Positions 33,248 to 42,456 of a DNA stretch of 64,000 nucleotides are shown one piece after another. The notes under the pieces are model-generated. The model ran no database searches. It was not told the DNA's origin and worked only from the letters and a program-made list of their open reading frames with translations. This stretch comes from Competibacter_A sp002352125. GTDB lineage: Bacteria > Pseudomonadota > Gammaproteobacteria > Competibacterales > Competibacteraceae. Location of the stretch: contig DAOROA010000002.1 of the NCBI GenBank assembly GCA_035441325.1, positions 1 to 64,000 of the forward strand, read 5' to 3'. A program made the translations under genes and the position numbers. The stretch's first letter is position 1. Each line of letters starts with the position of its first letter.

Positions 33248-36058
33248 TCACGGCGGTGGCGGCGCCAGCACCTCGCGGCTGCCATTGGACTGCAAGGGGC
33301 CGACTACGCCGGCCGCTTCCATCTCTTCGACCAATCGCGCCGCCCGGTTGTAACCGATGCGCAACCGGCGCTGCACCCCGGACACCGACGCCCGCCGCGA
33401 TTCGGTGACGATACGCACGGCTTCGTCGTACAGCGGATCGTCCTCGCCGCCGCGACCGCCACCGTCGCCCTCGCCACCGCCGTTATCGCTTTCCTCGCGC
33501 GGTTCGGCCAGCACATCGTCGATGTAGTTCGGCGAGCCGGTCTGTCGCAGATACTCGACTACACGGCTGACTTCCTGATCGTCCACGAACGCGCCATGCA
33601 CCCGTTGCGGCAAACCGGTACCGGGCGGCAAGTACAGCATGTCGCCGTGCCCCAGCAGGTTTTCTGCACCCATTTGATCGAGAATGGTGCGAGAATCGAC
33701 CTTGGCCGATACCTGGAACGCGATGCGCGTCGGGATATTGGCCTTGATCAAGCCGGTGATCACGTCCACCGACGGCCGTTGGGTCGCCAGAATCAGGTGG
33801 ATGCCGGCTGCGCGCGCTTTCTGGGCCAACCGCGCGATCAATTCTTCGACTTTCTTGCCGACGATCATCATCATGTCGGCCAGCTCGTCGATGACCACCA
33901 CGATGAATGGCAAGGGCTCCAGCAGCGGGATTTGGCCCGGCGTTCCCGCGCCGTCGGGCGTCCAAAACGGATCGGCGAGACCCTCTCCCGCCTCCAACGC
34001 ATCGAGCACCTTGCGGTTGAAGCCGGCGATGTTGCGCACTTTCAGCGCCGCCATCAGCCGATAGCGGCGCTCCATCTCGCCCACGCACCAGCGCAGCGCG
34101 TTGGCTGCTTCCTTCATGTCGGTCACCACCGGTGTCAGCAGATGCGGAATATCCTCGTACATCGACAGTTCCAGCATCTTCGGATCCACCAGGATCAGCC
34201 GCGCTTCGCTGGGCGAAGCTTTGTACAGCAAGCTGAGCAACATGGCATTGATGGCCACCGATTTACCGGAACCGGTGGTACCCGCCACCAGCAGGTGCGG
34301 CATTTTTGCCAGGTTGGCGACCACCGGGTTACCGCCGATATCCATGCCCAGCGCCAAGGTCAGCGGCGAGGCCGATTGTGCGTACACCGGTGCTTCCAAC
34401 ACCTCGCGGAGATAAACGATCTCGCGATGCCGGTTAGGAATCTCCAGTCCGATCACGGGCTTGCCGGGAATGACTTCCACCACCCGCACGCTGATGACCG
34501 ACAGGCCACGCGCCAGATCTTTGGCCAAGTTGCTAATCTGGCTCACCTTCACGCCCGGCGCCGGATCGACCTCGAAGCGGGTGATCACCGGACCTGGCTC
34601 CACCGCCACCACCTTAACGTCGATGCTGAAACTCTTTAGCAGAACCTCGACCTGCCGGGACATTTCGTCCAGAACGTCCGCGGAATAACCGGCAGTTCGA
34701 ACCGGTGGCCGGTCGAGCAAATCCAGCGAAGGCAAAAACGTGGATTCGGGTGGTTCTGATGCCGCCACGCGCCGAACCATGGTCGCCACTGGTGCCGCAG
34801 CGGCGGCGGGCCGCGCTTTCGGGGGTGGCGGTGGTACTTTCGGTTCGGCCAAGTCGTTTGAAGCCTGCAGCGGAGACTCGTCGTCCTCGATCCAAGACGC
34901 CCGGACAGGCGGGGCGGTCACGGAAGGGTTTCCCGGCGGCGGCGGCGGCGGTATCGCCAGTACCGGCCGATCTGTCGCCAAAGGCAAAGCGACCGCGGTG
35001 GGGATCAACGTCAGGTCTAATAGTGCCGCCTTGGGCGGTTGGGGATCGACGGCCGCGGACTCCAGCGCCCGCCCTGCTCCACCGCCGCCTTCGCGTTCCA
35101 GGGGTAGATTGAACACCGGCTCGATGCGGGTTGGATGCCAACCGCCGGAACTAGAGGTTGGCGGCTCAGCGCCAGCGATCGACGGACTGGCGGCGGTCGG
35201 CGACTGCGGCGGCACCTCGGCGGCGGTCGCGGACGGGTCTGCCCGGTGTGCGCGCCACCGCGCCAATGATCCTGCAGCGACATCGCGCAACCGCCCCATT
35301 ATCTGCGGCACCACACCGCTTCTATCCTCCTCGCTCTCGTCCGATGCCAAAACGGCCGCACCGGCTTGCTCGTCCCTGCTATCGGCCGTTGCCGGCGAAA
35401 CGCGGTGCCGTGGCGGTCGCATCTGCCCACCGATCCAATCTATCAGCCTGAGCACCGCTCCTCCCACCCAATCCAGCAGCTTCAGCCAAGAAAAGCCGGT
35501 GGTGAGCGTCACGCCAGCCACCAAAAGGGCGGCCATGAAGAGGTTCCCCCACGCGAACCCGAAAGCGTGAACCAAAAACTGGCCGACGTGCACGCCTACC
35601 AGTCCGCCAGCGGCACCGGCACCGGGTAAAGTACCCGGCACGGCAGGCAGATGCAGCGTCCCCAATCCGCACGCAGTCGCCAAGGTCACCGCGAATCCCA
35701 AGACCCGAAACAGCACGATCTCGGCATCCAAATCCAGCAGCGCGCCGCGCTTGAACAACCGCCAGCCACCAAACACGACCCCCAACGGAAGCAGATAGGC
35801 GGGATAACCGAAAAAGTACAAGGCGACATCGGCGAACCAAGCGCCTGCCGTACCGCCAAGATTATGAATCTTGGCCACGTTCGCGGTATGGGTCCAAGCC
35901 GGATCTTCGACGTTGAAGGTCGCCAACGCACCGATCATTCCTAGCGCAACAACAACCAACAGCCAGAAGCCGGTCTCTCGCAGCAATCCTTTGAAAAAAC
36001 GGAGGATACCAACCCGAATCGCGGGCGGGTTGGTTTTGATTCGGTGTGCCTGCGGCAA
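33248..36058 (-). CDS. ftsK: DNA translocase FtsK
   Basis: FtsK anchors at the division septum and pumps DNA to resolve chromosome dimers. The 936 residues comprise four N-terminal membrane helices (about 30-175), a Pro/Ala-rich linker (about 200-450), the motor with P-loop GTTGSGKSVAIN near residue 590, and a C-terminal winged-helix gamma domain (VSGVQRRLRIGYNRAARL) that reads KOPS sites. The start is a TTG at 36058 with AGGA 8 bp upstream; no ATG or GTG precedes the first helix. The gene is convergent with the secreted protein gene. Confidence 0.95.
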   Translation of the reverse strand: MPQAHRIKTNPPAIRVGILRFFKGLLRETGFWLLVVVALGMIGALATFNVEDPAWTHTANVAKIHNLGGTAGAWFADVALYFFGYPAYLLPLGVVFGGWRLFKRGALLDLDAEIVLFRVLGFAVTLATACGLGTLHLPAVPGTLPGAGAAGGLVGVHVGQFLVHAFGFAWGNLFMAALLVAGVTLTTGFSWLKLLDWVGGAVLRLIDWIGGQMRPPRHRVSPATADSRDEQAGAAVLASDESEEDRSGVVPQIMGRLRDVAAGSLARWRAHRADPSATAAEVPPQSPTAASPSIAGAEPPTSSSGGWHPTRIEPVFNLPLEREGGGGAGRALESAAVDPQPPKAALLDLTLIPTAVALPLATDRPVLAIPPPPPPGNPSVTAPPVRASWIEDDESPLQASNDLAEPKVPPPPPKARPAAAAAPVATMVRRVAASEPPESTFLPSLDLLDRPPVRTAGYSADVLDEMSRQVEVLLKSFSIDVKVVAVEPGPVITRFEVDPAPGVKVSQISNLAKDLARGLSVISVRVVEVIPGKPVIGLEIPNRHREIVYLREVLEAPVYAQSASPLTLALGMDIGGNPVVANLAKMPHLLVAGTTGSGKSVAINAMLLSLLYKASPSEARLILVDPKMLELSMYEDIPHLLTPVVTDMKEAANALRWCVGEMERRYRLMAALKVRNIAGFNRKVLDALEAGEGLADPFWTPDGAGTPGQIPLLEPLPFIVVVIDELADMMMIVGKKVEELIARLAQKARAAGIHLILATQRPSVDVITGLIKANIPTRIAFQVSAKVDSRTILDQMGAENLLGHGDMLYLPPGTGLPQRVHGAFVDDQEVSRVVEYLRQTGSPNYIDDVLAEPREESDNGGGEGDGGGRGGEDDPLYDEAVRIVTESRRASVSGVQRRLRIGYNRAARLVEEMEAAGVVGPLQSNGSREVLAPPPP

Positions 36059-36291
36059 AATTCAATCCTATCTATATCGTTGTGCAATAAACTGGGTCCG
36101 GCCGCCGCTGGCGACCGTCGGGAAAATCGAAGTATGGTATTGTCCCATTCCAAAGCTTTTGGGTGAAGGGTGCGGGCATACTGCCACGACGCGCGAACCG
36201 ACGCGACGTATCGAGTTCCAATAGGGGCAACGTTCATCCAACTCGAACCGCCGGTCGCTTTGCCGGCCGCTTTCGCCGTCCCTTCGGGATC

Positions 36292-37467
36292 ATGCACATT
36301 CGACGCCTCGACACCCTGACCGAACTGCCCGCCGCCGAGTGGAACGCGCTCGTGCCCGAGCGTAACCCTTTTCTCGGCCACGAATTCTTGAGCGCCCTGG
36401 AGCGGCATCGGTGCGTTGGCGAACACACCGGCTGGCTACCTTGGCACGTCATCTGTCGAGACGAGGGCGGACGCCTGCTCGGTGCGGCGCCGTTGTACCT
36501 CAAGTTCGATTCCTACGGCGAGTTCGTGTTCGACTGGGGTTGGGCGGAAGCATACCGGCAACAACGTTTACCCTACTACCCCAAGCTGGTGAGCGCCATC
36601 CCCTACACGCCGGTCACCAGCCCGAGACTGCTGCTGGCCACCGGCCAACCTCGTCCCGAAGAAACCGCGCAGGCTATCGTCGATTACGTGCTCGAAGAAA
36701 GCCGCCGCCATCGTCTGTCCTCGATTCATTGGCTATTTCCGGCGTCGGCCGAATTGGATCGGCTTCTGGCGCGAGGCTTCCTGCATCGCCTGGGTTGCCA
36801 GTTCCATTGGCAAAATCCGGGCTACCGAGATTTTCGGGATTTCCTGGATACCCTCACCGCCAAGCGACGCAAGAACATCAACCGGGAGCGCCGGCTGGTG
36901 CACGAAGCCGGGTTGGAATTGCGTTTGCTGCACGGGGAAGAAATCAGCGAAGCGCAATGGCACGCCGTCCACGCATTTTACCGCTCGACCTTCCACCGGT
37001 TGGGCGGCGTTCCGACTCTCACCGAGCCGTTCTTTCGGGAAATCGCGGCCGCTCTGGGCGAACGCTTGGTATTGGTGCTGGCCAGCGTGCAGGGCCGCGA
37101 AGTCGCTGGCGCGATCAGCTTCCGCAGCGACACCACCCTTTACGGTCGCCATTGGGGCTGCCAAGCCGATTACGACAGCTTGCACTTCGAAGCCTGCTAT
37201 TATCGAGGTCTCGAATATTGCATTCAGCAGGGTTTGCAACGTTTCGAACCGGGCGCTCAAGGCGAACACAAGATTTATCGGGGCTTTTTGCCGACCTTGA
37301 CTCACTCGGCTCACTGGATCGCGCATCCCGGTTTTCGCCGAACCATCGCCGATTTCCTGGCTCGGGAAACGCCCGCAGTGCGCGCATACGCCCAAGAATT
37401 GCTCCAACGTTCGCCCTACCGGAGCGAGGTAACACCCGATGCGCCTGCCGTGGCTGGATCCGCGTGA
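36292..37467 (+). CDS. FemAB-like GNAT-fold protein (DUF482 family)
   Basis: From the ATG at 36292 (MHIRRLDTLTEL) the protein has 391 residues and matches the PF04339 FemAB-like family, which has tandem GNAT folds and is often annotated as peptidoglycan biosynthesis-like. Typical motifs are WNALVPERNPFLGHEFL near the start, KRRKNINRERR in the middle and FEPGAQGEHKIYRGFLP near the C-terminus. Its biochemical role is not established. It overlaps aat by 29 bp, a common arrangement with the N-degron transferases. Confidence 0.85.
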   Translation: MHIRRLDTLTELPAAEWNALVPERNPFLGHEFLSALERHRCVGEHTGWLPWHVICRDEGGRLLGAAPLYLKFDSYGEFVFDWGWAEAYRQQRLPYYPKLVSAIPYTPVTSPRLLLATGQPRPEETAQAIVDYVLEESRRHRLSSIHWLFPASAELDRLLARGFLHRLGCQFHWQNPGYRDFRDFLDTLTAKRRKNINRERRLVHEAGLELRLLHGEEISEAQWHAVHAFYRSTFHRLGGVPTLTEPFFREIAAALGERLVLVLASVQGREVAGAISFRSDTTLYGRHWGCQADYDSLHFEACYYRGLEYCIQQGLQRFEPGAQGEHKIYRGFLPTLTHSAHWIAHPGFRRTIADFLARETPAVRAYAQELLQRSPYRSEVTPDAPAVAGSA

Positions 37468-38173
37468 CGACAACCAGCCCTTTCCCCATCCAGATAATGC
37501 CTTAACCGAACCCGACGGCCTGCTGGCCGCCGGCGGAAGCCTAACCCCCCGTCGGCTGTTGCGGGCCTACCGGCTCGGTATTTTTCCGTGGTACTCGCCT
37601 GGCCAGCCCATTTTGTGGTGGTCGCCCGATCCGCGCTTGGTATTGTTTCCCGAGCGGATTAAGGTGTCGCGCAGCCTGCGCAAGACCTTGCGTAAAGGCC
37701 CATTCGCGGCGACTATCGACACCGACTTCGCGGCGGTAATCGCCGCATGCGCCGGGCCGCGCGCCTCGGGTCCGGGCACCTGGATCACTCCGGACATGCA
37801 TCAAGCCTATTGTCGCTTGCATCGCCTCGGCCACGCCCACTCGATCGAGATCCGGCAGCAAGATCTGCTGGTGGGCGGTTTGTACGGAGTTGCGCTAGGC
37901 CGGGTGTTTTACGGCGAATCGATGTTCAGTCTTGCAAGCGATGCGTCCAAAGTGGCATTGGCACTATTGGCCGCACAATTAAAACGTTGGGATTTTGCCA
38001 TTATCGACTGCCAGGTCCACACCGACCACCTTTCGCGGATGGGAGCCGTCGAGATCCCCCGCACGACTTTTCTACAGTTGCTCGAACGATACTGTCCTCT
38101 GCCGGGCCGGGCCGGGCCCTGGCAGTTCGATGCCGACTTGCTCACCGATCTCCTGCTCGCCTCGCCATCATGA
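37439..38173 (+). CDS. aat: Leucyl/phenylalanyl-tRNA-protein transferase
   Basis: Aat adds Leu or Phe from aminoacyl-tRNA to proteins with N-terminal Arg or Lys, marking them for ClpAP. The 244 residues include FPHPDNALTEPDGLLAAGG near the start, LGIFPWYSPGQPILWWSPDPR and GGLYGVALGRVFYGESMF, all family hallmarks. A GGAGCGAGG stretch precedes the ATG. The stop overlaps the bpt ATG (ATGA). Confidence 0.96.
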   Translation: MRLPWLDPRDDNQPFPHPDNALTEPDGLLAAGGSLTPRRLLRAYRLGIFPWYSPGQPILWWSPDPRLVLFPERIKVSRSLRKTLRKGPFAATIDTDFAAVIAACAGPRASGPGTWITPDMHQAYCRLHRLGHAHSIEIRQQDLLVGGLYGVALGRVFYGESMFSLASDASKVALALLAAQLKRWDFAIIDCQVHTDHLSRMGAVEIPRTTFLQLLERYCPLPGRAGPWQFDADLLTDLLLASPS

Positions 38174-38892
38174 GTAAACCCCAAGATTCGCTGTACGACC
38201 TGCGGATGTTCCTGACTACCGACTACCCGTGCAGCTATCTGCCGGCTAAGTTAGCGCGTAACTTGGTCGCCGACCCATCGGTAACCGATAACCGACTGTA
38301 CACGCAACTGGCGGAATTGGGATTCCGGCGCAGCGGCGATCACGTTTATCGGCCGCATTGCCGGGGCTGCGTGGCGTGTCGATCCCTGCGTATTCCGGTC
38401 GATCAATTCCGGCCCAACCGTTCGCAGCGGCGCATTTGGAACCGCAATCAGGATTTGCGCGTGCAGGTACTGGATGCCGAGCTCAAGGACGAGCACTTCG
38501 ATCTGTTCGCCCGCTATCTCGGAGCTCGACACGCCGGTGGCGGCATGCATCCCACCAACCCCGAAAATTACTGGTCGTTCATCACTTCCCGCTGGAGCCC
38601 CACCCGGTTGTGCGAATTCCGCCACGACCACGAGCTGCTGGCGGTGGCGGTAATGGATCGGCTGGAAAATGGCTTATCGGCCGTCTACACCTTTTTCGAT
38701 CCGCTGCAAAAAGCGCGCGGACTGGGTACTTTCGCGATTCTGTGGCAGATCGCCGAAGCGCAGCGGCTGGAACTGAAATGGGTCTATTTAGGCTACTGGA
38801 TTGCCCAGTGCAGTAAAATGGCTTACAAGGCCCGCTTCGAGCCCCACGAAATTTTTGTTGCGGAACGTTGGGGCTGGGCTTCGGGACTATAG
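38170..38892 (+). CDS. bpt: Aspartate/glutamate leucyltransferase
   Basis: Bpt transfers Leu from Leu-tRNA to proteins with N-terminal Asp or Glu, in the same N-degron pathway as Aat. The chosen ATG overlaps the aat stop and gives 240 residues, the normal length. Hallmarks are CSYLPAKLARNLV, CRGCVACRSLRIPV (a Cys-rich N-domain as in ATE1) and YLGYWIAQCSKMAYKA near the C-terminus. A longer frame upstream is a shadow of aat. Confidence 0.95.
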   Translation: MSKPQDSLYDLRMFLTTDYPCSYLPAKLARNLVADPSVTDNRLYTQLAELGFRRSGDHVYRPHCRGCVACRSLRIPVDQFRPNRSQRRIWNRNQDLRVQVLDAELKDEHFDLFARYLGARHAGGGMHPTNPENYWSFITSRWSPTRLCEFRHDHELLAVAVMDRLENGLSAVYTFFDPLQKARGLGTFAILWQIAEAQRLELKWVYLGYWIAQCSKMAYKARFEPHEIFVAERWGWASGL

Positions 38893-38933
38893 CAACATAC
38901 ATGGCGACTATAGCAATATCGAGGACGGCAGCG

Positions 38934-39908
38934 ATGAATAGATGGCTTCAATTCGGCTTTTTGTTTTCGTTACTGAGTCTTGCCTGCATCGCGCAAGCGG
39001 CTTTTCCCGGCGAACAAACCATCGCTCTGCAAAAACGTACCGGCACTCAGATCAATAAAGGGGCAGTAGGTATAATCGCTGGTGGCGTTAATGGAACTTA
39101 TATACGTATCGCCGCCGACATGGCAACGGTACTGGACTCGGATAATTTGCGCGTTCTGGCCATTGTCGGCAAAGGCTCTGCACAAAACATCGATGACCTT
39201 TTATATTTAAAAGGTATCGATATGGCTATCGTTCAATCTGACGTGTTGGAATATCTAAAACGCCAAGGAATCTATAAAGATATCGACAAGCGCATCAATT
39301 ATATCGCCAAGCTATATAACGAAGAATTTCATTTGCTGGCGAATTCAGAAATTAAAAATTTAAACGATTTAGCTGGTCGCAAGGTTAATTTCGATGTTAA
39401 AGGCAGCGGTACGGCTATTACTGCTTCCATTATTTTTGACACGTTGAAGATTTCGGTGGAACCCCTTTACGATGATCAAGCAACTGCGCTGGAAAAACTC
39501 AAAAATGGCGAAATCGCCGCCCTGGCTTACGTTGCCGGTAAGCCAGCCCAATTATTCGAGAAAATAACAGCTAACGACAAATTACACTTTCTGTCGATCG
39601 ATCATACGCCAGCATTGCTGGAAACCTACCTGCCCACTCATATCAATAGCCAAGATTATCCGCTCATTATTCAACAAAATAACGACATCAAAACAGTTGC
39701 CGTCGGAGCCGTCTTGGCAGTATACAACTGGAAAAAGGGGCATGGAAGAGATCAAAAAGTAACCAATTTCGCCAATCATTTTTTAGATCACTTCAGCGAT
39801 TTTTTGCAACCGGCCCGGCACCCGAAATGGCAGGAAGTCAGTTTATCGGCCACGATTCCCGGCTGGACCCGATTGCCCTCCACGCAAGAATGGCTACAAC
39901 GACATTGA
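38934..39908 (+). CDS. TAXI-family TRAP transporter solute-binding protein
   Basis: The 324-residue protein has a signal peptide (residues 1-22, ending CIAQA) and the TAXI pattern: GGVNGTYIRIAADMA near the start, GSAQNIDDLLYLKGIDMAIVQSDVL, and AGRKVNFDVKGSGTAITA. Such proteins deliver ligands to TRAP-type permeases with fused membrane subunits, but no permease gene is nearby. GAGGA lies 9 bp before the ATG. The gene is AT-richer than bpt upstream. It faces the ExeA-like gene across a 10-bp inverted repeat. Confidence 0.88.
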   Translation: MNRWLQFGFLFSLLSLACIAQAAFPGEQTIALQKRTGTQINKGAVGIIAGGVNGTYIRIAADMATVLDSDNLRVLAIVGKGSAQNIDDLLYLKGIDMAIVQSDVLEYLKRQGIYKDIDKRINYIAKLYNEEFHLLANSEIKNLNDLAGRKVNFDVKGSGTAITASIIFDTLKISVEPLYDDQATALEKLKNGEIAALAYVAGKPAQLFEKITANDKLHFLSIDHTPALLETYLPTHINSQDYPLIIQQNNDIKTVAVGAVLAVYNWKKGHGRDQKVTNFANHFLDHFSDFLQPARHPKWQEVSLSATIPGWTRLPSTQEWLQRH

Positions 39909-39911
39909 GAA

Positions 39912-39957
39912 TGATTCGCTTTCTGTCATTAACCTTCTCTCCGTAGCAAGCGAATCA
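39912..39957. terminator. Perfect 10-bp inverted repeat between convergent genes
   Basis: TGATTCGCTT (39912-39921) pairs with AAGCGAATCA (39948-39957) across 26 nt. It sits between the stops of the TAXI gene and the ExeA-like gene. It may act as a bidirectional terminator or mRNA end structure; there is no U run. A smaller AATAA/TTATT stem lies close by at 39961-39975. Confidence 0.4.
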
Positions 39958-39980
39958 GAGGAATAAACGCTTATTTTGAG

Positions 39981-42194
39981 CTAGCGTAGCAGTTTTTTCA
40001 GGGCTTTCGCGTCGATCTCTTTCAAATCCGGCGAATTGGAGAACCAGTTTCTTAGCCCTTCAAGATGCTCGGCAGTTTCCGGATCACCGGCTTGCGCTGC
40101 TTTCAAATACCACTCTGCCGCCTTGGCGGGATCGGCGCGAAATCCTTTGATTCCCAACTGGCCCAAGATAACCGGATCGTAAGTTTTACCGACCGCCGTC
40201 ATCGCTGCGGCAAAACCAACATCGGCTGCCGCTTCGTAAAACAGGCGCGCAGAGATTACATCGCCTCGCGCTAACAACGCATCGCCATTACGCATATGCG
40301 ACAAGACCAGCGGCGTTGCACTCGACGTCGCTGGGGCTGGGAGCGAGGAGGAAATCGAAGAGGCTTCGACCTCCGCGACGCGAGAAGGGGTATCGGCAGC
40401 CGGCTCCAAAAGCGGGGGCGATTGTAAATTCACGCCTGCCCGACTCTCCGCCGACGATGCCGACGGGGGTTCGGCTGGCGATTCCGAATTCGACGATGCC
40501 GATGGGGGTTCGGCTGACGATTCTGAGCCACCCGCCGTCGCAGAAAGCATCGATGTCGTCGAGATGGAGGGGGGTTCAACTGGCGACGCTTGCACGGACT
40601 CCGCCGATGGTTCGGGAGCAATCCCGGATGGCGATGGCTCTGGACTCATCCCCGGCGATGCGAGCATCGGCGTAGAAACAATCGACGATTCAATCGCCGA
40701 TGCCGGGTTCAAGCCGGCTTCTTTATCGCCGCCAGGTACCGGTACCGTAATCGAAGCCTGTTGCGCGGAGACAGGCCCTGGTGCAGGCATTACCGGTTCG
40801 GAATGAGATGAAACGATAGGTTCCTCCGCCGAAGTGATATAAAAAAAATAAATACCTCCAACGCCGCCGGCTAAACCAGCCAGTAAGGCTATAAATAACA
40901 CCTGTAATCCAGATAAGCGAAATGTTTTTTGACGGCCTAGATCAAGTCGCATACTATCCGGCACTTCTATCAATGCGGTTTTTTCTAGCTCATCATCAAA
41001 TAAGGTTTCGACTAAATTTTTTCTGCTTTCCTCACTCAGCTTGCTTTCGTTTCGAAAAGCTGAAGGTATCGATTGAATGAGCTGATTCGCGACGCCTGAG
41101 CGTGTCGAATCAAAAGAAACGGCTGTAACAGGATTTGCGGCCGTATCCAATATTGGCTCGCTAATAGTCTCGTCTAGGTTTATTTCGGCTCCATCCACCA
41201 CCGATGGATCGGCCATCATCTTTTTAATTTCTTCATCGAGATGATCTATATCAAGGGCTGGTCGTTGCGCCGATCCGGCAACTCGGGTTGCATCATTCGG
41301 AAGAGCCGCTTCTAAAGAAGCTACGGGAGCAATGCCCGAGATAATATCTTTTTCCTGCAACATCAACTCGCTGGCAGCTTCATCGACGGTCGCTATCGTC
41401 ACCGCTGCCTCCTTGTCAAGCTGGATAATCGATAACGCGCGTTCGCAAAGCGTGTTAACCAAGCGAGGGACACCTCCGGTATAACGAGCAATTTTCTCGA
41501 TCACCGGCGGCGGAAAAAGAGAGTCCATATCCAGCACACCCGCATTTTTTACTTGTCGCCCAATATAATTTGCAACATCGATAACAGTTAGAGGCTCCAA
41601 ACAAACGTGTACTATATCGCTTGGAAAGCCATTTTGAGCCCGTGCCTTTTTCAAGATTTCTTCCAATAGCGGTGTTCCGCTCAGCACGATTCGCAATGCG
41701 TGATCGCCCTTTATCTTCAAACCAGATAAAGCGATTAAGTTAATCAGCACATCTTCGTTTAAATGATGTGCATCATCAATCAGTAATACCACGCTCATTC
41801 CTTGAACAGAACTTTCGTTCAAATACTCCTCGAAAGCCGTGATTTTATTTGAAAGGCTGCTCTCACCAACCGCTATTCCCAACTGATCGCCGATAACCGT
41901 CAACAAATTATCGTAGTCGATATTGGTAGAGTAACAGAATACATACTCTATATTTCCAGATGTTTCGCTTGCCAGCTTGCGCAGTAATAAAGTTTTACCG
42001 ATACCGGCTTCGCTGGTTAGCACAAAAAAACCACCGCGCTGACGTATGCCATTTAACAGTTGATTGTAGGCATTTAAATAAGCTTTATTAAGGAAAAAGA
42101 ATTCCGTCTCGCTCGCGCTAAAAACCTTGCGCCGAATACCGAGATTTCTCGAACTAATTTGCTGAATATCCAAAGAGTTAATCTTATTCATCAT
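39981..42194 (-). CDS. ExeA-like AAA ATPase with membrane helix and Sel1-like C-terminus
   Basis: From the ATG at 42194, preceded by AAGGAG 5 bp upstream, the protein has 737 residues. The N-terminal ExeA/GspA-type AAA domain has P-loop SEAGIGKTLLLR near residue 60, Walker B VVLLIDDAHHL near 135 and GGVPRLVNTLCERAL near 245. One membrane helix lies near residues 435-458, then a Ser/Pro/Glu-rich stretch of about 150 residues, then two Sel1/TPR-like repeats (ARLFYEAAADVGFAAA, AAEWYLKAAQAGDPETA). ExeA-type proteins help assemble secretins or other envelope machines. No such machine is encoded here; its partner is unknown. Confidence 0.8.
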   Translation of the reverse strand: MMNKINSLDIQQISSRNLGIRRKVFSASETEFFFLNKAYLNAYNQLLNGIRQRGGFFVLTSEAGIGKTLLLRKLASETSGNIEYVFCYSTNIDYDNLLTVIGDQLGIAVGESSLSNKITAFEEYLNESSVQGMSVVLLIDDAHHLNEDVLINLIALSGLKIKGDHALRIVLSGTPLLEEILKKARAQNGFPSDIVHVCLEPLTVIDVANYIGRQVKNAGVLDMDSLFPPPVIEKIARYTGGVPRLVNTLCERALSIIQLDKEAAVTIATVDEAASELMLQEKDIISGIAPVASLEAALPNDATRVAGSAQRPALDIDHLDEEIKKMMADPSVVDGAEINLDETISEPILDTAANPVTAVSFDSTRSGVANQLIQSIPSAFRNESKLSEESRKNLVETLFDDELEKTALIEVPDSMRLDLGRQKTFRLSGLQVLFIALLAGLAGGVGGIYFFYITSAEEPIVSSHSEPVMPAPGPVSAQQASITVPVPGGDKEAGLNPASAIESSIVSTPMLASPGMSPEPSPSGIAPEPSAESVQASPVEPPSISTTSMLSATAGGSESSAEPPSASSNSESPAEPPSASSAESRAGVNLQSPPLLEPAADTPSRVAEVEASSISSSLPAPATSSATPLVLSHMRNGDALLARGDVISARLFYEAAADVGFAAAMTAVGKTYDPVILGQLGIKGFRADPAKAAEWYLKAAQAGDPETAEHLEGLRNWFSNSPDLKEIDAKALKKLLR

Positions 42195-42271
42195 CCCTAC
42201 TCCTTGAAAGGGGTAGTGGATCAAAGCCGAACGTTAAGATTCATGGCAGTACAGCATGACAAATGAAACAG

Positions 42272-42288
42272 GCCGCCAATGTGGCGGC
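42272..42288 (-). terminator. Hairpin downstream of the RND operon
   Basis: GCCGCC (42272-42277) and GGCGGC (42283-42288) form a perfect 6-bp stem with a 5-nt loop. On the minus strand it is followed by CTGTTTCATTTG, a weak U-rich tract. It lies about 170 bp beyond the RND permease stop, so it is a plausible though distant terminator. Confidence 0.4.
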
Positions 42289-42456
42289 TATCCATCAAAA
42301 TCCTGCCAAAACATTCGTTTTTAAGCCACTATCTTGAAAAGTGATAATAAATTCATCCAATAGGATTGGAAATCCATCAAGATACAATTTGGATAGGACC
42401 TGATCGAGCTTCCGCTGTTCAGCTAGAAGTCGAAAAGATTATTCACCCTACCTCAT

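Noticed and set aside
40430..40811. Repeat-like Pro/Ser-encoding tract as a CRISPR or minisatellite
   Set aside because: The repeated GATGCCGATGGGGGTTCGGCT-type units are degenerate and lie within the coding linker of the ExeA-like protein; there are no spacers.
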